Shown here: positions 15,626-25,353 of the stretch, piece by piece | Layout: every line of letters begins with the position of its first letter | How positions within the stretch are numbered: the first letter of the stretch is position 1 | Origin: Kosakonia oryziphila | Lineage (GTDB): Bacteria > Pseudomonadota > Gammaproteobacteria > Enterobacterales > Enterobacteriaceae | Reading direction: 5' to 3' | Length of the DNA stretch: 64,000 nt | Assembly: GCF_900094795.1 (NCBI RefSeq) | Contig: NZ_FMBC01000015.1 | Location: forward strand, 26,519 to 90,518 | The notes under the pieces: generated by a model | Databases searched by the model: none | What the model was told of the DNA's origin: nothing | What the model saw: the letters and a program-made list of their open reading frames with translations, nothing else | Made by a program: the position numbers and the translations under genes

Positions 15626-17010
15626 GCAGGCGCTCCTTGTGGCATCACGGTCAGTAATGGATGGTTTGCGCCGGTGAGGCGTAGCTGGCCGTGGGTGTCG
15701 ATAATCTGCATCCTTGTTAGCCAGTCGGCGAACTCCGGCGCGTGCTTCAGCCCCAGCAGGCGGCGCGCATAGAGCGCATCATGGAATGAAGTGCTCTGAT
15801 AGTTGAGCATGATGTCATCTGCGCCCGGAACGCCAATCAGGAAGGTTAGCCCGGCGGTACATAGCAGCGTCAGCAATGTATCCATATCATCCTGATCCGC
15901 TTCGGCATGATTGGTGTAACAGACGTCGCAGCCAATCGGCAGCCCCATCAGTTTGCCGCAGAAGTGGTCCTCCAGCCCGGCGCGGATAATCTGCTTGCCG
16001 TCATACAGGTATTCCGGGCCGATAAACCCGACCACCGTGTTGACGAGCAGCGGTTTAAAGTGCCGCGCTACCGCGTAGGCACGCGCTTCACAGGTTTGCT
16101 GATCGACGCCATGATGGGCGTTCGCTGACAGGCAACTGCCCTGGCCGGTCTCGAAATACATCACGTTATCGCCCAGCGTTCCGCGTTTTAGCGAAAGCGC
16201 AGCCTCGTGGGCTTCCTGCAACAGCGCGAGGTTAATACCAAAGCCGCTGTTTGCCGCTTCGGTACCAGCCACCGACTGAAACACCAGATCCACCGGCGCG
16301 CCGCGCTCAATTAGCTGTAACGTGTTGGTGACGTGCGTCAGCACGCAGGACTGTGTGGGAATGGCAAAACGGTCGATGATGTCTGCCATCATATGGTTCA
16401 GCTTTTGCAGTACCGGCAGGCTGTCGCTGGCCGGGTTGATGCCAACCACTGCGTCGCCCGCGCCGTAAAGCAGGCCATCCAGCATGCTGGCGGCAATGCC
16501 TTTCAGATCGTCAGTCGGGTGGTTGGGTTGCAGGCGCACACTGAGGTGACCGGGCAAACCGATGGTATTGCGAAAGCGGGTAATGATACTGCATTTGCTG
16601 GCAGTGAGGATCAAATCCTGGTTGCGCATCAGTTTGCTGACGGCGGCGGCCATTTCCGGGGTGATCGCCGGAGCAACCTGGCTTAGCAGCGCAGTATCGG
16701 TGGTATCGGCCAGCAGCCAGTCACGAAATTCACCCACCGTCAGATGGGCGATTAACGTAAAAGCAGCGCTGTCGTGAGTGTCGATGATGAGGCGAGTCAC
16801 CTCATCTTTTTCATAGGGAACCAGCGGATTGTCGAGGATCTCGCGCAGCGGTACATCGGCAAGGGCGATTTTGGCCGCCATACGCTCTTCGGCTGATTGT
16901 GCTGCAACCCCGGCCAGCACATCCCCGGAACGCGCCGGGGAGGCTTTAGCCATGACTTCTTTCAGGCTGGCGAACTGCCATGTGCGGTGCGCCAGAGTGG
17001 TTTTATACAT
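15622..17010 (-). CDS. eutB: Ethanolamine ammonia-lyase large subunit EutB
   Basis: Large (catalytic) subunit of ethanolamine ammonia-lyase, 462 residues, close to the usual 453-465. Family blocks include MRNQDLILTASKCSIITRFRN-type sequence near residue 150, RLQPNHPTDD, GINPASDS and the substrate region FETGQGSCLSANAHHGVDQ near 285. The enzyme needs adenosylcobalamin and releases acetaldehyde and ammonium in the cytosol. It begins nine bases after the eat stop, so the three genes form one operon behind the promoter at 18437-18452. No reactivase (eutA) is encoded in this window. Confidence 0.96.
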   Translation of the reverse strand: MYKTTLAHRTWQFASLKEVMAKASPARSGDVLAGVAAQSAEERMAAKIALADVPLREILDNPLVPYEKDEVTRLIIDTHDSAAFTLIAHLTVGEFRDWLLADTTDTALLSQVAPAITPEMAAAVSKLMRNQDLILTASKCSIITRFRNTIGLPGHLSVRLQPNHPTDDLKGIAASMLDGLLYGAGDAVVGINPASDSLPVLQKLNHMMADIIDRFAIPTQSCVLTHVTNTLQLIERGAPVDLVFQSVAGTEAANSGFGINLALLQEAHEAALSLKRGTLGDNVMYFETGQGSCLSANAHHGVDQQTCEARAYAVARHFKPLLVNTVVGFIGPEYLYDGKQIIRAGLEDHFCGKLMGLPIGCDVCYTNHAEADQDDMDTLLTLLCTAGLTFLIGVPGADDIMLNYQSTSFHDALYARRLLGLKHAPEFADWLTRMQIIDTHGQLRLTGANHPLLTVMPQGAPA

Positions 17011-17019
17011 TGCGTCTCC

Positions 17020-18396
17020 TCAGGAGATAGCGCGCAGTTGCGGGTCCAGCGCGGCACGTTCGCGCGCCGATGCGGTTTTACGAAACCACATATAACCGCC
17101 CAGCATCATCACGGCGAAAATCAGCGCCAGCAGAGTGTTGTACCAGACCATCGCCACCAGGCAGAGAACTGCCATTCCGAGTGCAAAAGCCGGTGCGTAG
17201 GGGAACAACGGCGCTTTAAAAGGGCGCTCAAGGTTCGGCTCGCTACGGCGCAGCTTGAACAGCGCGGCCATGGAGATGATATACATAACAATAGCGCCAA
17301 AGACCGACATCGTCACAATGCAGGCGGTGAGCGGCATGCCGCTGATGGTGATCAGCGAATCGGAGAAGATCGCCGCAATCCCCACCACGCCACCGGCGAG
17401 GATCGCCAGAATCGGCGTACGGGTTTTACGGTTCAGATTAGCCAGGCTGGCAGGCAGATAACCCGCGCGCGCCAGCGAGTAGATCTGGCGGGAATAACCC
17501 ATAATAATGCCGTGGAACGACGCGACCAGACCAAACAGGCCAAGCCAGACCAGCATATGCAGCCAGCCGCTGCTGCTGCCGACCACCAATTTCATTGCCT
17601 GCGGCAGCGGATCGTTGATGTTCGACAGGTTGCGCCAGTCGCCCACACCGCCCGCGAGAACCATCACGCCAACCGCCAGTACTGTCAGTGTCAGAATGCC
17701 GCCGCCGAGCGCACGCGGAATGGTGCGTTTCGGATCTTTAGCTTCTTCTGCTGCCATTGATGCGCCTTCAATCGCCAGAAAGAACCAAATTGCAAACGGA
17801 ATAGCCGCGAACATGCCCGGCAACGCGATGCCGCTGAAGCTTTCCGCACCTGCCCAGCCGTTGGCAGTGAAGTTGCTCCACGAGAAACCCGGTGCAACAA
17901 CGCCCATAAACACCAGCAGTTCGAAAATCGCCAGCAGGGTGACAATCAGCTCAAAGGTGGCGGCAATACCGACGCCCAGAATGTTAAGCACCATAAAGAT
18001 GACGTATGCGCCGCAGGCCACCCATTTCGGATCGAGTGACGGGAACTGCACGTTAAGGTAGGCGCCAATCGCCATGGCGATCGCCGGTGGCGCAAAGACG
18101 AACTCGATAAGCGTAGCAAAACCTGCGATAAACCCGCCGGTGGGCCCGAAGGCGCGATAAGCATAAGCAAAAGGCCCGCCTGCATGCGGGATCGCTGTGG
18201 TCAGCTCGGTAAAGCTAAAGATAAAAGCGCAGTACATGGCGGCAATCGCCAGCGCGACAATCAGAAAGCCGAGCGTTCCGGCCTGCGACCAGCCGTAACT
18301 CCAGCCGAAGTATTCCCCTGAAATAACCAGTCCGACGGCAATGCCCCACAGGCGGAAGCTGCCGAGTGTTCTTTTTAGTGTTGTTTGTGTGTTCAT
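17020..18396 (-). CDS. eat: Ethanolamine permease
   Basis: Amino acid/polyamine/organocation (APC) family permease of 458 residues with about twelve membrane segments. The N-terminal SFRLWGIAVGLVISGEYFGW and the PHAGGPFAYAYRAFGP block are typical of the Eat ethanolamine permeases, as is IEGASMAAEEAKDPKRT near residue 215. It imports ethanolamine for the EutBC lyase encoded just downstream. As first gene it lies about 40 bases after a near-perfect sigma-54 promoter, with an NtrC-type site further upstream, which fits use of ethanolamine as a nitrogen source. Confidence 0.93.
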   Translation of the reverse strand: MNTQTTLKRTLGSFRLWGIAVGLVISGEYFGWSYGWSQAGTLGFLIVALAIAAMYCAFIFSFTELTTAIPHAGGPFAYAYRAFGPTGGFIAGFATLIEFVFAPPAIAMAIGAYLNVQFPSLDPKWVACGAYVIFMVLNILGVGIAATFELIVTLLAIFELLVFMGVVAPGFSWSNFTANGWAGAESFSGIALPGMFAAIPFAIWFFLAIEGASMAAEEAKDPKRTIPRALGGGILTLTVLAVGVMVLAGGVGDWRNLSNINDPLPQAMKLVVGSSSGWLHMLVWLGLFGLVASFHGIIMGYSRQIYSLARAGYLPASLANLNRKTRTPILAILAGGVVGIAAIFSDSLITISGMPLTACIVTMSVFGAIVMYIISMAALFKLRRSEPNLERPFKAPLFPYAPAFALGMAVLCLVAMVWYNTLLALIFAVMMLGGYMWFRKTASARERAALDPQLRAIS

Positions 18397-18436
18397 TCTT
18401 TTACTGCCTCGCCATTAATACAGTTGCTGGCAGAGT

Positions 18437-18452
18437 TGCAAAGTCAGTGCCA
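18437..18452 (-). promoter_or_regulatory. Sigma-54 (-24/-12) promoter of eat-eutBC
   Basis: The minus strand reads TGGCAC-TGACT-TTGCA, matching the sigma-54 consensus at every conserved position with GG and GC ten bases apart. The predicted start near 18426 gives a 30-base leader to the eat ATG. Confidence 0.82.
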
Positions 18453-18502
18453 GGAAAGAGAAACCTTCTGACACATAGGGTTACAGGCAACATAGCGGAA
18501 AA

Positions 18503-18519
18503 TGCACAATAAGAGTGCA
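18503..18519. promoter_or_regulatory. NtrC-type enhancer site for eat-eutBC
   Basis: TGCACAATAAGAGTGCA has perfect TGCAC and GTGCA arms with the seven-base spacing of NtrC sites. Its centre is about 85 bases upstream of the predicted start of the -24/-12 promoter. Another sigma-54 activator with a similar site cannot be excluded. Confidence 0.62.
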
Positions 18520-19117
18520 CCGCCGCCGACCGAAAACGGGTGCAAGCTGCCCTGCAATGGTGAAAAAAGGAAAGAAACCCTCAACGGGGAAAATGAATGT
18601 GCAAGTGCGGACAGAAACAGCCACTGATGCGGTTTTTGGAAATATAATAGGGAATAACTGGAAATTTAAATCCGATAATTCTTAGCTCAATTTGTGTGCA
18701 GGATGCTTTAATTTATGCAATGACGTTACGTATATTTGTTTATTTATACGACGAGTTAACTGTTTGATTTAATGTGTTTGTGTTGGTTTTTTTGAGCAAT
18801 GACAGACAGTAATCAGGTGAGTATCTGATGTTAAATACAGTTCTGGATAATAGATTAACCTGATTTTTCCGGCCATTAATTTGGGGAAAACAGTTTCAGG
18901 AAAATCCAGGAATATTTAATAAAAGAGGATGTATATGGCCTGGCGACCGATTTTATATGTCATCCTGACGCATAATCCTCGTCTGAATAGCAGGCGAGCG
19001 CAGTTGCGGTTGATCCAGGGTTGAATGCCTGCGTGCCGGAAAAGGATTTTGCCTTCTCCCTCCGGCACGCAAGACAACGCTCAGGTCTGCGGCACGTTAC
19101 GCTTTCTTGCGCAGCAT
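18520..19117. other. Intergenic region upstream of eat
   Basis: No gene seen. 18640-18930 is A/T-rich. A perfect 11-base stem, TGCGTGCCGGA (19030-19040) with TCCGGCACGCA (19061-19071), resembles a REP unit and lies at the 3' side of the downstream acyltransferase gene, so it may stabilise or end that message. Confidence 0.55.
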
Positions 19118-20836
19118 TTAGCCCGCTTTTTGCTCTGGCAGATGCGCGGCGATATAACGCTCGTAACGGTTTGCTTTCAGACGCGTTAAATCCACCAGCA
19201 CCAGACCATCGACACAGTTATTGAAGTCGGGATCGCAACCGAAGTCGATAAACTGCACGCCGCCCGGTTCACACAGTTCAGAATACTGCTTGTAGAGCGG
19301 TGGAATGCCGCAACCAAGGTTGCCAAGCAGCGATTTCAGCCGGGTCAAATCTTCGGTGTAATCTTCACCGCTAAACTGGGCGAGCACGTCTGGCATCGTG
19401 GCCGGCCACGGCCGACGTGATGAGGCCAGAGGCCAGGTCGCCGGGAACCACAGGCGGTAGAACGCCACCAGCAGATCCCGCGCCGCAGGCGGCAAGCCAC
19501 CGGAGATAGAGACCGGGCCAAACAGGTAGCGGTACTGCGGATAACGCGCCAGATAAGCGCCAATGCCCGACCACAGATAATCCAGGCCGCGACGTCCCCA
19601 GTAGCGCGGCTGAATAAAACTGCGCCCCAGTTCGATGCCATGACGCAGTACATCGGCCATTCGTTCGTCATAATGGAACAGGCTGTAACTGTATAAGCCT
19701 TCAACGCCGTGCGCCTCAACCTGCTGCGACGTTGGCATAAAGCGGTATGCGCCGACGATTTCCAGATCGGCATCATCCCACAGGATCAGGTGCAGGTAAT
19801 CGTCGTCATATTTATCCGTATCACGACGTTTACCGCTGCCTTCACCCACAGCACGGAAGGCGACTTCGCGCAGCCGTCCCAGCTCGCGCAGTAGCGGCGC
19901 GTCTTCCTGCCCATTGCGCTGCCAGAGGTAAATAACTTTTCCGTCCGTAGTGCGGCCGAGGCACTCGGCATTATTAAGTTCGCGGCGCAGCGTGATGCGC
20001 TCTTCCGGGCGTGCAATGGCGCACTCGGTTTTGAAGGGGCCGGAGAGTCCTTTACCCAGACGCAATACATGTTGGCGACACTTATCGGCCAGTTCGCGTG
20101 GGGCAAGTTGCGGCGTATGCCAGCTATCCCAGGGAATGCGCTGGCCGATTTTGATCGGCAGGTTGCTGTCCCGGCGGCGAAACATCTGTTGCATCAGTAG
20201 CAGGAAGGGCAGCGTTTCCGACACCATCGCGCTGGCGTAGAACAGTGCACTGTTACGCGCGTCAATCCAGGCGGGCAGCAGCGGCGCGCGGAACTTGCCC
20301 GCCAGTTTGATAAAACCAGCATGCCAGTTTTTATCGCGGATGCCTTTACGCGTCATGCGTGAGACTTCTCCCGCCGGGAAGAAGATCAGCACTCCGCCGC
20401 CCTGCAAATGGTTTTCCATCTGTTGCAGCGAGGATTTTCGCGTACGGCCACCCATGTTATCCACCGGGATAAACAGCGAGCTGAGCGGTTCAAGGTGGGT
20501 CAACATGCGGTTGGTGACCACCTTCACATCACGGCGTACACGTGAAACAGCATACATCAGCGCCATCCCGTCAAGCGTACCTGTCGGATGGTTAGCGATG
20601 ATGACCAATGGGCCTTGTTCGGGGATTTGTTCGAGGTCGTGAGCGGGAACGGTGCAGCGGATTTGTAGATGTTCAAGCACTTGCTCCACCATATCCAGCC
20701 CTTTCAGGTGGGGATGGCTCGCGGCGAACTGCTGGAACTCCTGTTCGTAAAGCAGGCGCCGCAGCACGTTTTTTTGCCAGGGCGCAGGTCTGGCCTGCGG
20801 CCAGAGATCCTGAAGTACGTTGTCGAGACTAAACAT
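19118..20836 (-). CDS. olsF: Two-domain acyltransferase, OlsF-like (ornithine lipid synthesis)
   Basis: Protein of 572 residues with two acyl-transfer domains. Residues 60-290 are a lysophospholipid acyltransferase-type domain: ANHPTGTLDGMAL (the His/Asp catalytic box), FIPVDNMGGR and FFPAGEVSRM. Residues 300-560 are a GNAT-like hemolysin/OlsB-type domain with EIVGAYRFMP and ELGRSFIQPRYWGRRGLDYLWSGI. This order matches OlsF, in which the C-terminal part N-acylates ornithine and the N-terminal part O-acylates the lyso-lipid. Ornithine lipids replace phospholipids under phosphate limitation in many bacteria; no Pho box is obvious here. A general phospholipid acyltransferase role is the alternative. 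Confidence 0.68.
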   Translation of the reverse strand: MFSLDNVLQDLWPQARPAPWQKNVLRRLLYEQEFQQFAASHPHLKGLDMVEQVLEHLQIRCTVPAHDLEQIPEQGPLVIIANHPTGTLDGMALMYAVSRVRRDVKVVTNRMLTHLEPLSSLFIPVDNMGGRTRKSSLQQMENHLQGGGVLIFFPAGEVSRMTRKGIRDKNWHAGFIKLAGKFRAPLLPAWIDARNSALFYASAMVSETLPFLLLMQQMFRRRDSNLPIKIGQRIPWDSWHTPQLAPRELADKCRQHVLRLGKGLSGPFKTECAIARPEERITLRRELNNAECLGRTTDGKVIYLWQRNGQEDAPLLRELGRLREVAFRAVGEGSGKRRDTDKYDDDYLHLILWDDADLEIVGAYRFMPTSQQVEAHGVEGLYSYSLFHYDERMADVLRHGIELGRSFIQPRYWGRRGLDYLWSGIGAYLARYPQYRYLFGPVSISGGLPPAARDLLVAFYRLWFPATWPLASSRRPWPATMPDVLAQFSGEDYTEDLTRLKSLLGNLGCGIPPLYKQYSELCEPGGVQFIDFGCDPDFNNCVDGLVLVDLTRLKANRYERYIAAHLPEQKAG

Positions 20837-20970
20837 GGTGGTTTCTCCTCCCGTCTTGCCGATGACAGTAACGGGAGAAGATGACGTTTACATTTCATTA
20901 CAATGAAGATATGACAACGGCAAGACGGCTGAATGACAACAAAAGCGGTGCGGAAGGGATAAGGGATATT

Positions 20971-20992
20971 TCTCTCCCCCGCAGGGGAGAGA
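20971..20992. terminator. Hairpin downstream of hemB
   Basis: TCTCTCCCC (20971-20979) and GGGGAGAGA (20984-20992) form a perfect nine-base stem with a CGCA loop, nine bases past the hemB stop. A T-run is lacking. Confidence 0.45.
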
Positions 20993-21001
20993 GCAGACGG
21001 T

Positions 21002-21973
21002 TCAGAGAATACCGCGTTCGGCGAGGTCGAGGGCGAAGTAGCTGAAGATCAGGTCTCCGCCTGCGCGCTTGATCGCACCCAGGCTTTCCAGCACCACTTT
21101 ATCTTCATCAATTGCGCCCGCCAGCGCGGCGAATTTGATCATCGCGTATTCGCCACTCACCTGATAGGCACCCAGCGGTAACTCGGTGCGCTCACGGATA
21201 TCGCGCAGGATGTCGAGGTATGCGCCTGCCGGTTTCACCATCAGGCAGTCTGCACCTTCAGCCTGGTCGATCAGCGATTCACGGATCGCTTCACGGCGGT
21301 TCATTGGGTTCATCTGATAGGTTTTGCGATCGCCTTTCAGCGCCGTTCCTGCCGCTTCACGGAACGGGCCGTAGAACGAGGAAGCGAACTTGGTCGAGTA
21401 GGACATGATGGCGGTATCGGTAAAGCCTGCTGCATCCAGCGCGTGGCGAATCGCCTGCACCTGGCCGTCCATTGCTGCGGAAGGGGCGATAAAGTCCGCG
21501 CCTGCGGCGGCGGCAACGACGGCTTGTCTGCCGAGGTTAAGCAGGGTCGCATCGTTATCGACACCGTGATCGCACAGCACGCCGCAATGGCCGTGAGAGG
21601 TGTATTCGCAGAAGCAGGTATCGGACATCACGATCATCTCCGGCACCGTCTCTTTGCAGATGCGCGACATGCGCGCCACCAGGCCATCTTCGCGCCAGGT
21701 GTCGCTGCCGGTGTCATCGGTGTGGTGAGAGATGCCGAAGGTCATCACCGAGCGAATGCCAGCTTTGGCGATGCGTTCAATTTCGCGGGCGAGATACTTT
21801 TCCGGAATGCGCATCACGCCGGGCATCGCCTCGATGGCTTTGTAATCGTCTAACTCTTCTTCAACAAAGATCGGCAACACCAGGTCGTTTTTGCTCAGTG
21901 TTGTCTCTTCAAACATGGCGCGCAGGGCAGGTGATTTGCGCAGGCGGCGCGGGCGAGTAATTAAATCGGTCAT
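21002..21973 (-). CDS. hemB: Delta-aminolevulinic acid dehydratase (porphobilinogen synthase)
   Basis: Condenses two 5-aminolevulinate molecules into porphobilinogen, the second common step of haem synthesis. The 323 residues match the E. coli enzyme in length. The zinc-binding cysteines are in [15 protein letters not shown] near residue 120, and the two active-site lysines are in [13 protein letters not shown] near 195 and [12 protein letters not shown] near 248. The gene is single, on the minus strand, and marks the left end of the block that keeps E. coli gene order. Nothing unusual is seen. Confidence 0.98.
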   Translation of the reverse strand: MTDLITRPRRLRKSPALRAMFEETTLSKNDLVLPIFVEEELDDYKAIEAMPGVMRIPEKYLAREIERIAKAGIRSVMTFGISHHTDDTGSDTWREDGLVARMSRICKETVPEMIVMSDTCFCEYTSHGHCGVLCDHGVDNDATLLNLGRQAVVAAAAGADFIAPSAAMDGQVQAIRHALDAAGFTDTAIMSYSTKFASSFYGPFREAAGTALKGDRKTYQMNPMNRREAIRESLIDQAEGADCLMVKPAGAYLDILRDIRERTELPLGAYQVSGEYAMIKFAALAGAIDEDKVVLESLGAIKRAGGDLIFSYFALDLAERGIL

Positions 21974-22093
21974 GGTATGCCTGATGTTTGTGGAACAGAT
22001 GGCGGCATTGTAGCCGAAAAGCTGAGGTTCTGTTTTACCAAAATCGCCGTTAAGGGCAGAGGCAAACGGCGAAACCGTCTGCCTCTGGTGGAA

Positions 22094-23251
22094 TCAGGAA
22101 GCGGGAACCACTTGCGGTGTGTTGCTGCTTAACGCACTGACCAGGTTGTTAACGCCGTCGCTCATATTGACAAAGCGCGTCAGCGGCGAACGGGTGATGA
22201 CGACAAAAACGCCGACATTATGCTGCGGCACCATCGCCATGTAGGTGATAAAGCCACCGCCGCCGCCGGTTTTCTGAATGATCCCAGGATGCCCCTCTTT
22301 TGGTGCCATATAGACCCAGCCGAGGCCGAGTGCATCGGCTTTGCCGGGCACATCCATGCCGATCACTCGCGTTAACTGGTTGCGCGGGTAGATCAACGTT
22401 TGCATGCGATCCGCCTGGCTGTTACGGGTGTAGAAATCCGACGACAGGAATTGCTGCATCCAGCGCATCATGTCTCCCGGCGTGGAGTAGACGCCGCCGC
22501 TGCCGATAGCGGCCAGCGTGTTATTGCACGGACTGGCGCCTTTCTCGGCGATCATCAGGCGCTTACACTGATCCGGCGACGGGGTAAAGGTGGTGTCTTT
22601 CATCCCCAGTGGACGAGTGATCTGTTCTTCAAAAAGCTGCGGGTAAGGCTTGCCTGCTGCTTTCGACAATGCATCCGCCAGCAGATCAAAGGCCAGATTA
22701 GAATAAGCCGCCTGCCTGCCCGGCGCGGTTCTCAGTGTGGCGGTTGAGAGCCAGCTCCAGCGCTGCTCGTATGTTGGCCAGACGAAGACAGGACGTTGCG
22801 CTGCGCCGCCAGGCTGTTCGCGCGGCAGGGCGCTGGTATGTGTCGCCAGATTCAACAGTGTAATTGGCGTGCCCTGGTAGGTCGGCACCCGCGTGCCGGG
22901 AGGCGCATATTTACTTAACGGATCGTCGAGACGGACTTTGCCCTGATCGAGCATTTTCACCAGCATTTCACTGGTCATCAGCTTGGAGAGGGAAGCAATA
23001 CGAATGACCGAATCGAGTTGCGGGCGAACGTTGTTGCCGGGACTGGTTTCGCCATAGCTTTTAAACACGCGCTGGTTGCCGTCAATTACCACCATCGCCA
23101 TGCCCGTTGCGCCGCTACCGAAATAAATATGGTTGGCGTAACGATCAACAATATCAGATGCAAATACCGGATCAGGAGACTGAGCCGCCGCCTGAGCGGA
23201 AGCCAGGCTCAGTGCGCAGAGCAGCGCAGAGAAAAGCAGACAACGTTTCAA
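22094..23251 (-). CDS. ampH: D-alanyl-D-alanine carboxypeptidase/endopeptidase AmpH
   Basis: Class C-type penicillin-binding protein of 385 residues, the same length as E. coli AmpH. A signal peptide (MKRCLLFSALLCALSLASAQ) sends it to the periplasm. The catalytic SxxK motif is SLSK near residue 90, the YxN motif is in AYSNLAF near 175 and the third motif is in QKTGGGGG near 345. It trims D-Ala from pentapeptides and cuts cross-bridges during peptidoglycan turnover, and has weak beta-lactamase activity. It is transcribed away from sbmA as in E. coli, although an isochorismatase-type gene now lies between them. Confidence 0.95.
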   Translation of the reverse strand: MKRCLLFSALLCALSLASAQAAAQSPDPVFASDIVDRYANHIYFGSGATGMAMVVIDGNQRVFKSYGETSPGNNVRPQLDSVIRIASLSKLMTSEMLVKMLDQGKVRLDDPLSKYAPPGTRVPTYQGTPITLLNLATHTSALPREQPGGAAQRPVFVWPTYEQRWSWLSTATLRTAPGRQAAYSNLAFDLLADALSKAAGKPYPQLFEEQITRPLGMKDTTFTPSPDQCKRLMIAEKGASPCNNTLAAIGSGGVYSTPGDMMRWMQQFLSSDFYTRNSQADRMQTLIYPRNQLTRVIGMDVPGKADALGLGWVYMAPKEGHPGIIQKTGGGGGFITYMAMVPQHNVGVFVVITRSPLTRFVNMSDGVNNLVSALSSNTPQVVPAS

Positions 23252-23452
23252 CGCAGGGATCCATAAATAAATGGGATAGATAGAGCGTATTTATACTACT
23301 TAGTACGGTGTTGCAAAGACCCAATTAACGGATTCTTTTCCCTTAATACGTAACGATGGGTAAAAATGGTTATTTTGCCGCCAGACCACGACTTCTGCCT
23401 GATGTGATAATCTCCTCCTTTCGCACTGATTCGTACTGACAGGAGAGAGCAG

Positions 23453-23986
23453 ATGGCAGGTAAACGGGTAGTGATGGTTGTGGATATGCAAAACGGCGTA
23501 TTCGCCACCGAGCGTATTCAACGTGAGCAGTGTGTCGCCCGCATTAACCAGTTGACGCAGGCCGCCGATACGGTGATTTTTATTCAGCATGCTGAAGCGG
23601 GCGGGCTGGAAGAGGGGAGTGAAGGTTTTGCGCTGCTGCCGGAACTGTATCAGCCTGCTAACGCCCTGTACGTCACCAAAACCGCCTGCGACGCGTTCTA
23701 TAAAACGCAGCTTGCAGCGGTGCTGCGCGAGCATGATATCCATGCCTGGGTGATGTGCGGTTGCGCCACAGATTACTGCGTGGATACCACGCTGAAAAAT
23801 GGTGCCAGCCGGGGGTATTCCATCACTATGGCGCAGGACGCTCATACCACCGCTAACCGCCCGGCTGCACAGGCTGCAACTCTGATCGATCACTACAACG
23901 ACGTGTGGCGCACGTTAACCGTCCCCGGCAATCCGGTGTATGTGAAACCGGTCGAAACAATTCTTCACGAATGGCAAGCGAACTAA
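23453..23986 (+). CDS. Isochorismatase-family cysteine hydrolase
   Basis: Hydrolase of 177 residues with the isochorismatase/nicotinamidase fold. The triad is Asp11 (MVVDMQNGVF), Lys76 (YVTKTACDAF) and Cys109 (GCATDYCVDTT). Substrates in this family range from nicotinamide and isochorismate to carbamoyl compounds, and sequence alone does not settle which. A good ribosome site (AGGAGAGAGC) precedes the ATG. It lies alone between ampH and sbmA, where E. coli has no such gene, so it is a local insertion. A GC-rich element with a T-run (24017-24043) follows. Confidence 0.85.
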   Translation: MAGKRVVMVVDMQNGVFATERIQREQCVARINQLTQAADTVIFIQHAEAGGLEEGSEGFALLPELYQPANALYVTKTACDAFYKTQLAAVLREHDIHAWVMCGCATDYCVDTTLKNGASRGYSITMAQDAHTTANRPAAQAATLIDHYNDVWRTLTVPGNPVYVKPVETILHEWQAN

Positions 23987-24016
23987 GGGGTTACCCTCAG
24001 GTCTGATACAACGACA

Positions 24017-24043
24017 CGGCGTCGCACTGCGCGGCGCTTTTTT
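24017..24043 (+). terminator. Candidate intrinsic terminator after the hydrolase gene
   Basis: GC-rich imperfect stem (GGCGTCGC with GCGCGGCGC) followed by six T residues at 24038-24043. Confidence 0.45.
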
Positions 24044-24119
24044 ATCACTGCGCTATGCCTGGCGCAGAAATCCGCTACACAGCATCTTTGTAAATAATAA
24101 GAAGTAAGCAGGAGTACCA

Positions 24120-25340
24120 ATGTTTAAATCTTTCTTTCCTAAGCCGACGCTGTTCTTTTTGTCGGCCTTTATCTGGGCGCTGATCGCTGTCATATTCTGG
24201 CAGGCTGGCGGCGAGGGCTGGTTAATGCGCTTAACCGGCGCATCGACGGACGTCCCGATCAGTGCAACGCGTTTCTGGTGTGCGAGCTTTTTACTTTTTT
24301 ATGCTTATTATGCCGTTTGCGTCGGCCTGTTCGCGCTGTGCTGGTTTGTCGCCTCGCCGCACCGCTGGCAGTACTGGTCGATACTTGGTACGGCGTTGAT
24401 CGTCTTTGTAACCTGGTTTTTGGTGGAGGTAAACGTTGCCATCAACGCCTGGTATCAGCCGTTTTATGATTTGATTCAGCTTGCGCTGAGCGCACCCAAT
24501 AAGGTCAGCCTTAGCCAGCTTTATAGCGAGATTGGCGTCTTTTTGTGGATCGCGCTGATTGCCGTGACGGTGGCGGTGCTGAATAACTTTTTTATCAGCC
24601 ACTATGTGTTCCGCTGGCGTACGGCGATGAACGAATACTATATGGCGCACTGGGGGCATCTGCGCCATATCGAAGGGGCCGCGCAGCGTGTGCAGGAAGA
24701 CACCATGCGTTTTGCCCAGACACTGGAAGATATGGGCGTTAGCTTTATCAAAGCGATCATGACGCTAATTGCATTTTTGCCGGTGCTGGTGGCGCTGTCG
24801 CCGCACGTGCAGGAACTGCCGTTGGTGGGGCATCTTCCTTATGGTCTGGTGATTGCCGCGATTAGCTGGGCACTGTTTGGCACGGTACTGTTGGCGTTTA
24901 TCGGTATCAAGCTCCCTGGCCTGCAATTTAAAAATCAGCGCGTTGAAGCCGCCTACCGTAAAGAACTGGTCTATGGCGAAGATGATGCCTCGCGCGCCCA
25001 GCCACCGACCGTCTCCGAGCTGTTCAGCGCCGTGCGCCGCAACTATTTTCGTCTCTATTTCCACTACACCTATTTCAACATTGCCCGTATTCTCTACCTG
25101 CAAGTTGACGTGGTGTTTGGCCTGATTGTTCTGTTCCCGAGCATTGCTGCGGGGGCGATCACCTTTGGCCTGATGAGCCAAATCACCAATGTGTTTGAAC
25201 AGGTGCGCAACGCGTTCCAGTATTTGATCTCCTCCTGGACGACGCTGGTGGAGCTGATGTCCATCTACAAACGCTTGCGCAGTTTTGAGTATGAACTGAA
25301 CGGCCAGGAAATTGTGCCTGTGCCTCACCGTCTTGGTTAA
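24120..25340 (+). CDS. sbmA: Peptide antibiotic transporter SbmA
   Basis: Inner-membrane importer of 406 residues, identical in length to E. coli SbmA. It has about seven to eight membrane segments beginning near residue 10 ([17 protein letters not shown]) and the SbmA/BacA signature blocks [16 protein letters not shown] and [15 protein letters not shown]. It imports proline-rich peptides, microcins B17 and J25, bleomycin and similar compounds using the proton gradient. It is followed 13 bases later by the lipoprotein gene yaiW, an arrangement conserved in enterics and consistent with one operon. Confidence 0.96.
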   Translation: MFKSFFPKPTLFFLSAFIWALIAVIFWQAGGEGWLMRLTGASTDVPISATRFWCASFLLFYAYYAVCVGLFALCWFVASPHRWQYWSILGTALIVFVTWFLVEVNVAINAWYQPFYDLIQLALSAPNKVSLSQLYSEIGVFLWIALIAVTVAVLNNFFISHYVFRWRTAMNEYYMAHWGHLRHIEGAAQRVQEDTMRFAQTLEDMGVSFIKAIMTLIAFLPVLVALSPHVQELPLVGHLPYGLVIAAISWALFGTVLLAFIGIKLPGLQFKNQRVEAAYRKELVYGEDDASRAQPPTVSELFSAVRRNYFRLYFHYTYFNIARILYLQVDVVFGLIVLFPSIAAGAITFGLMSQITNVFEQVRNAFQYLISSWTTLVELMSIYKRLRSFEYELNGQEIVPVPHRLG

Positions 25341-25353
25341 CACAAGGAACGTT

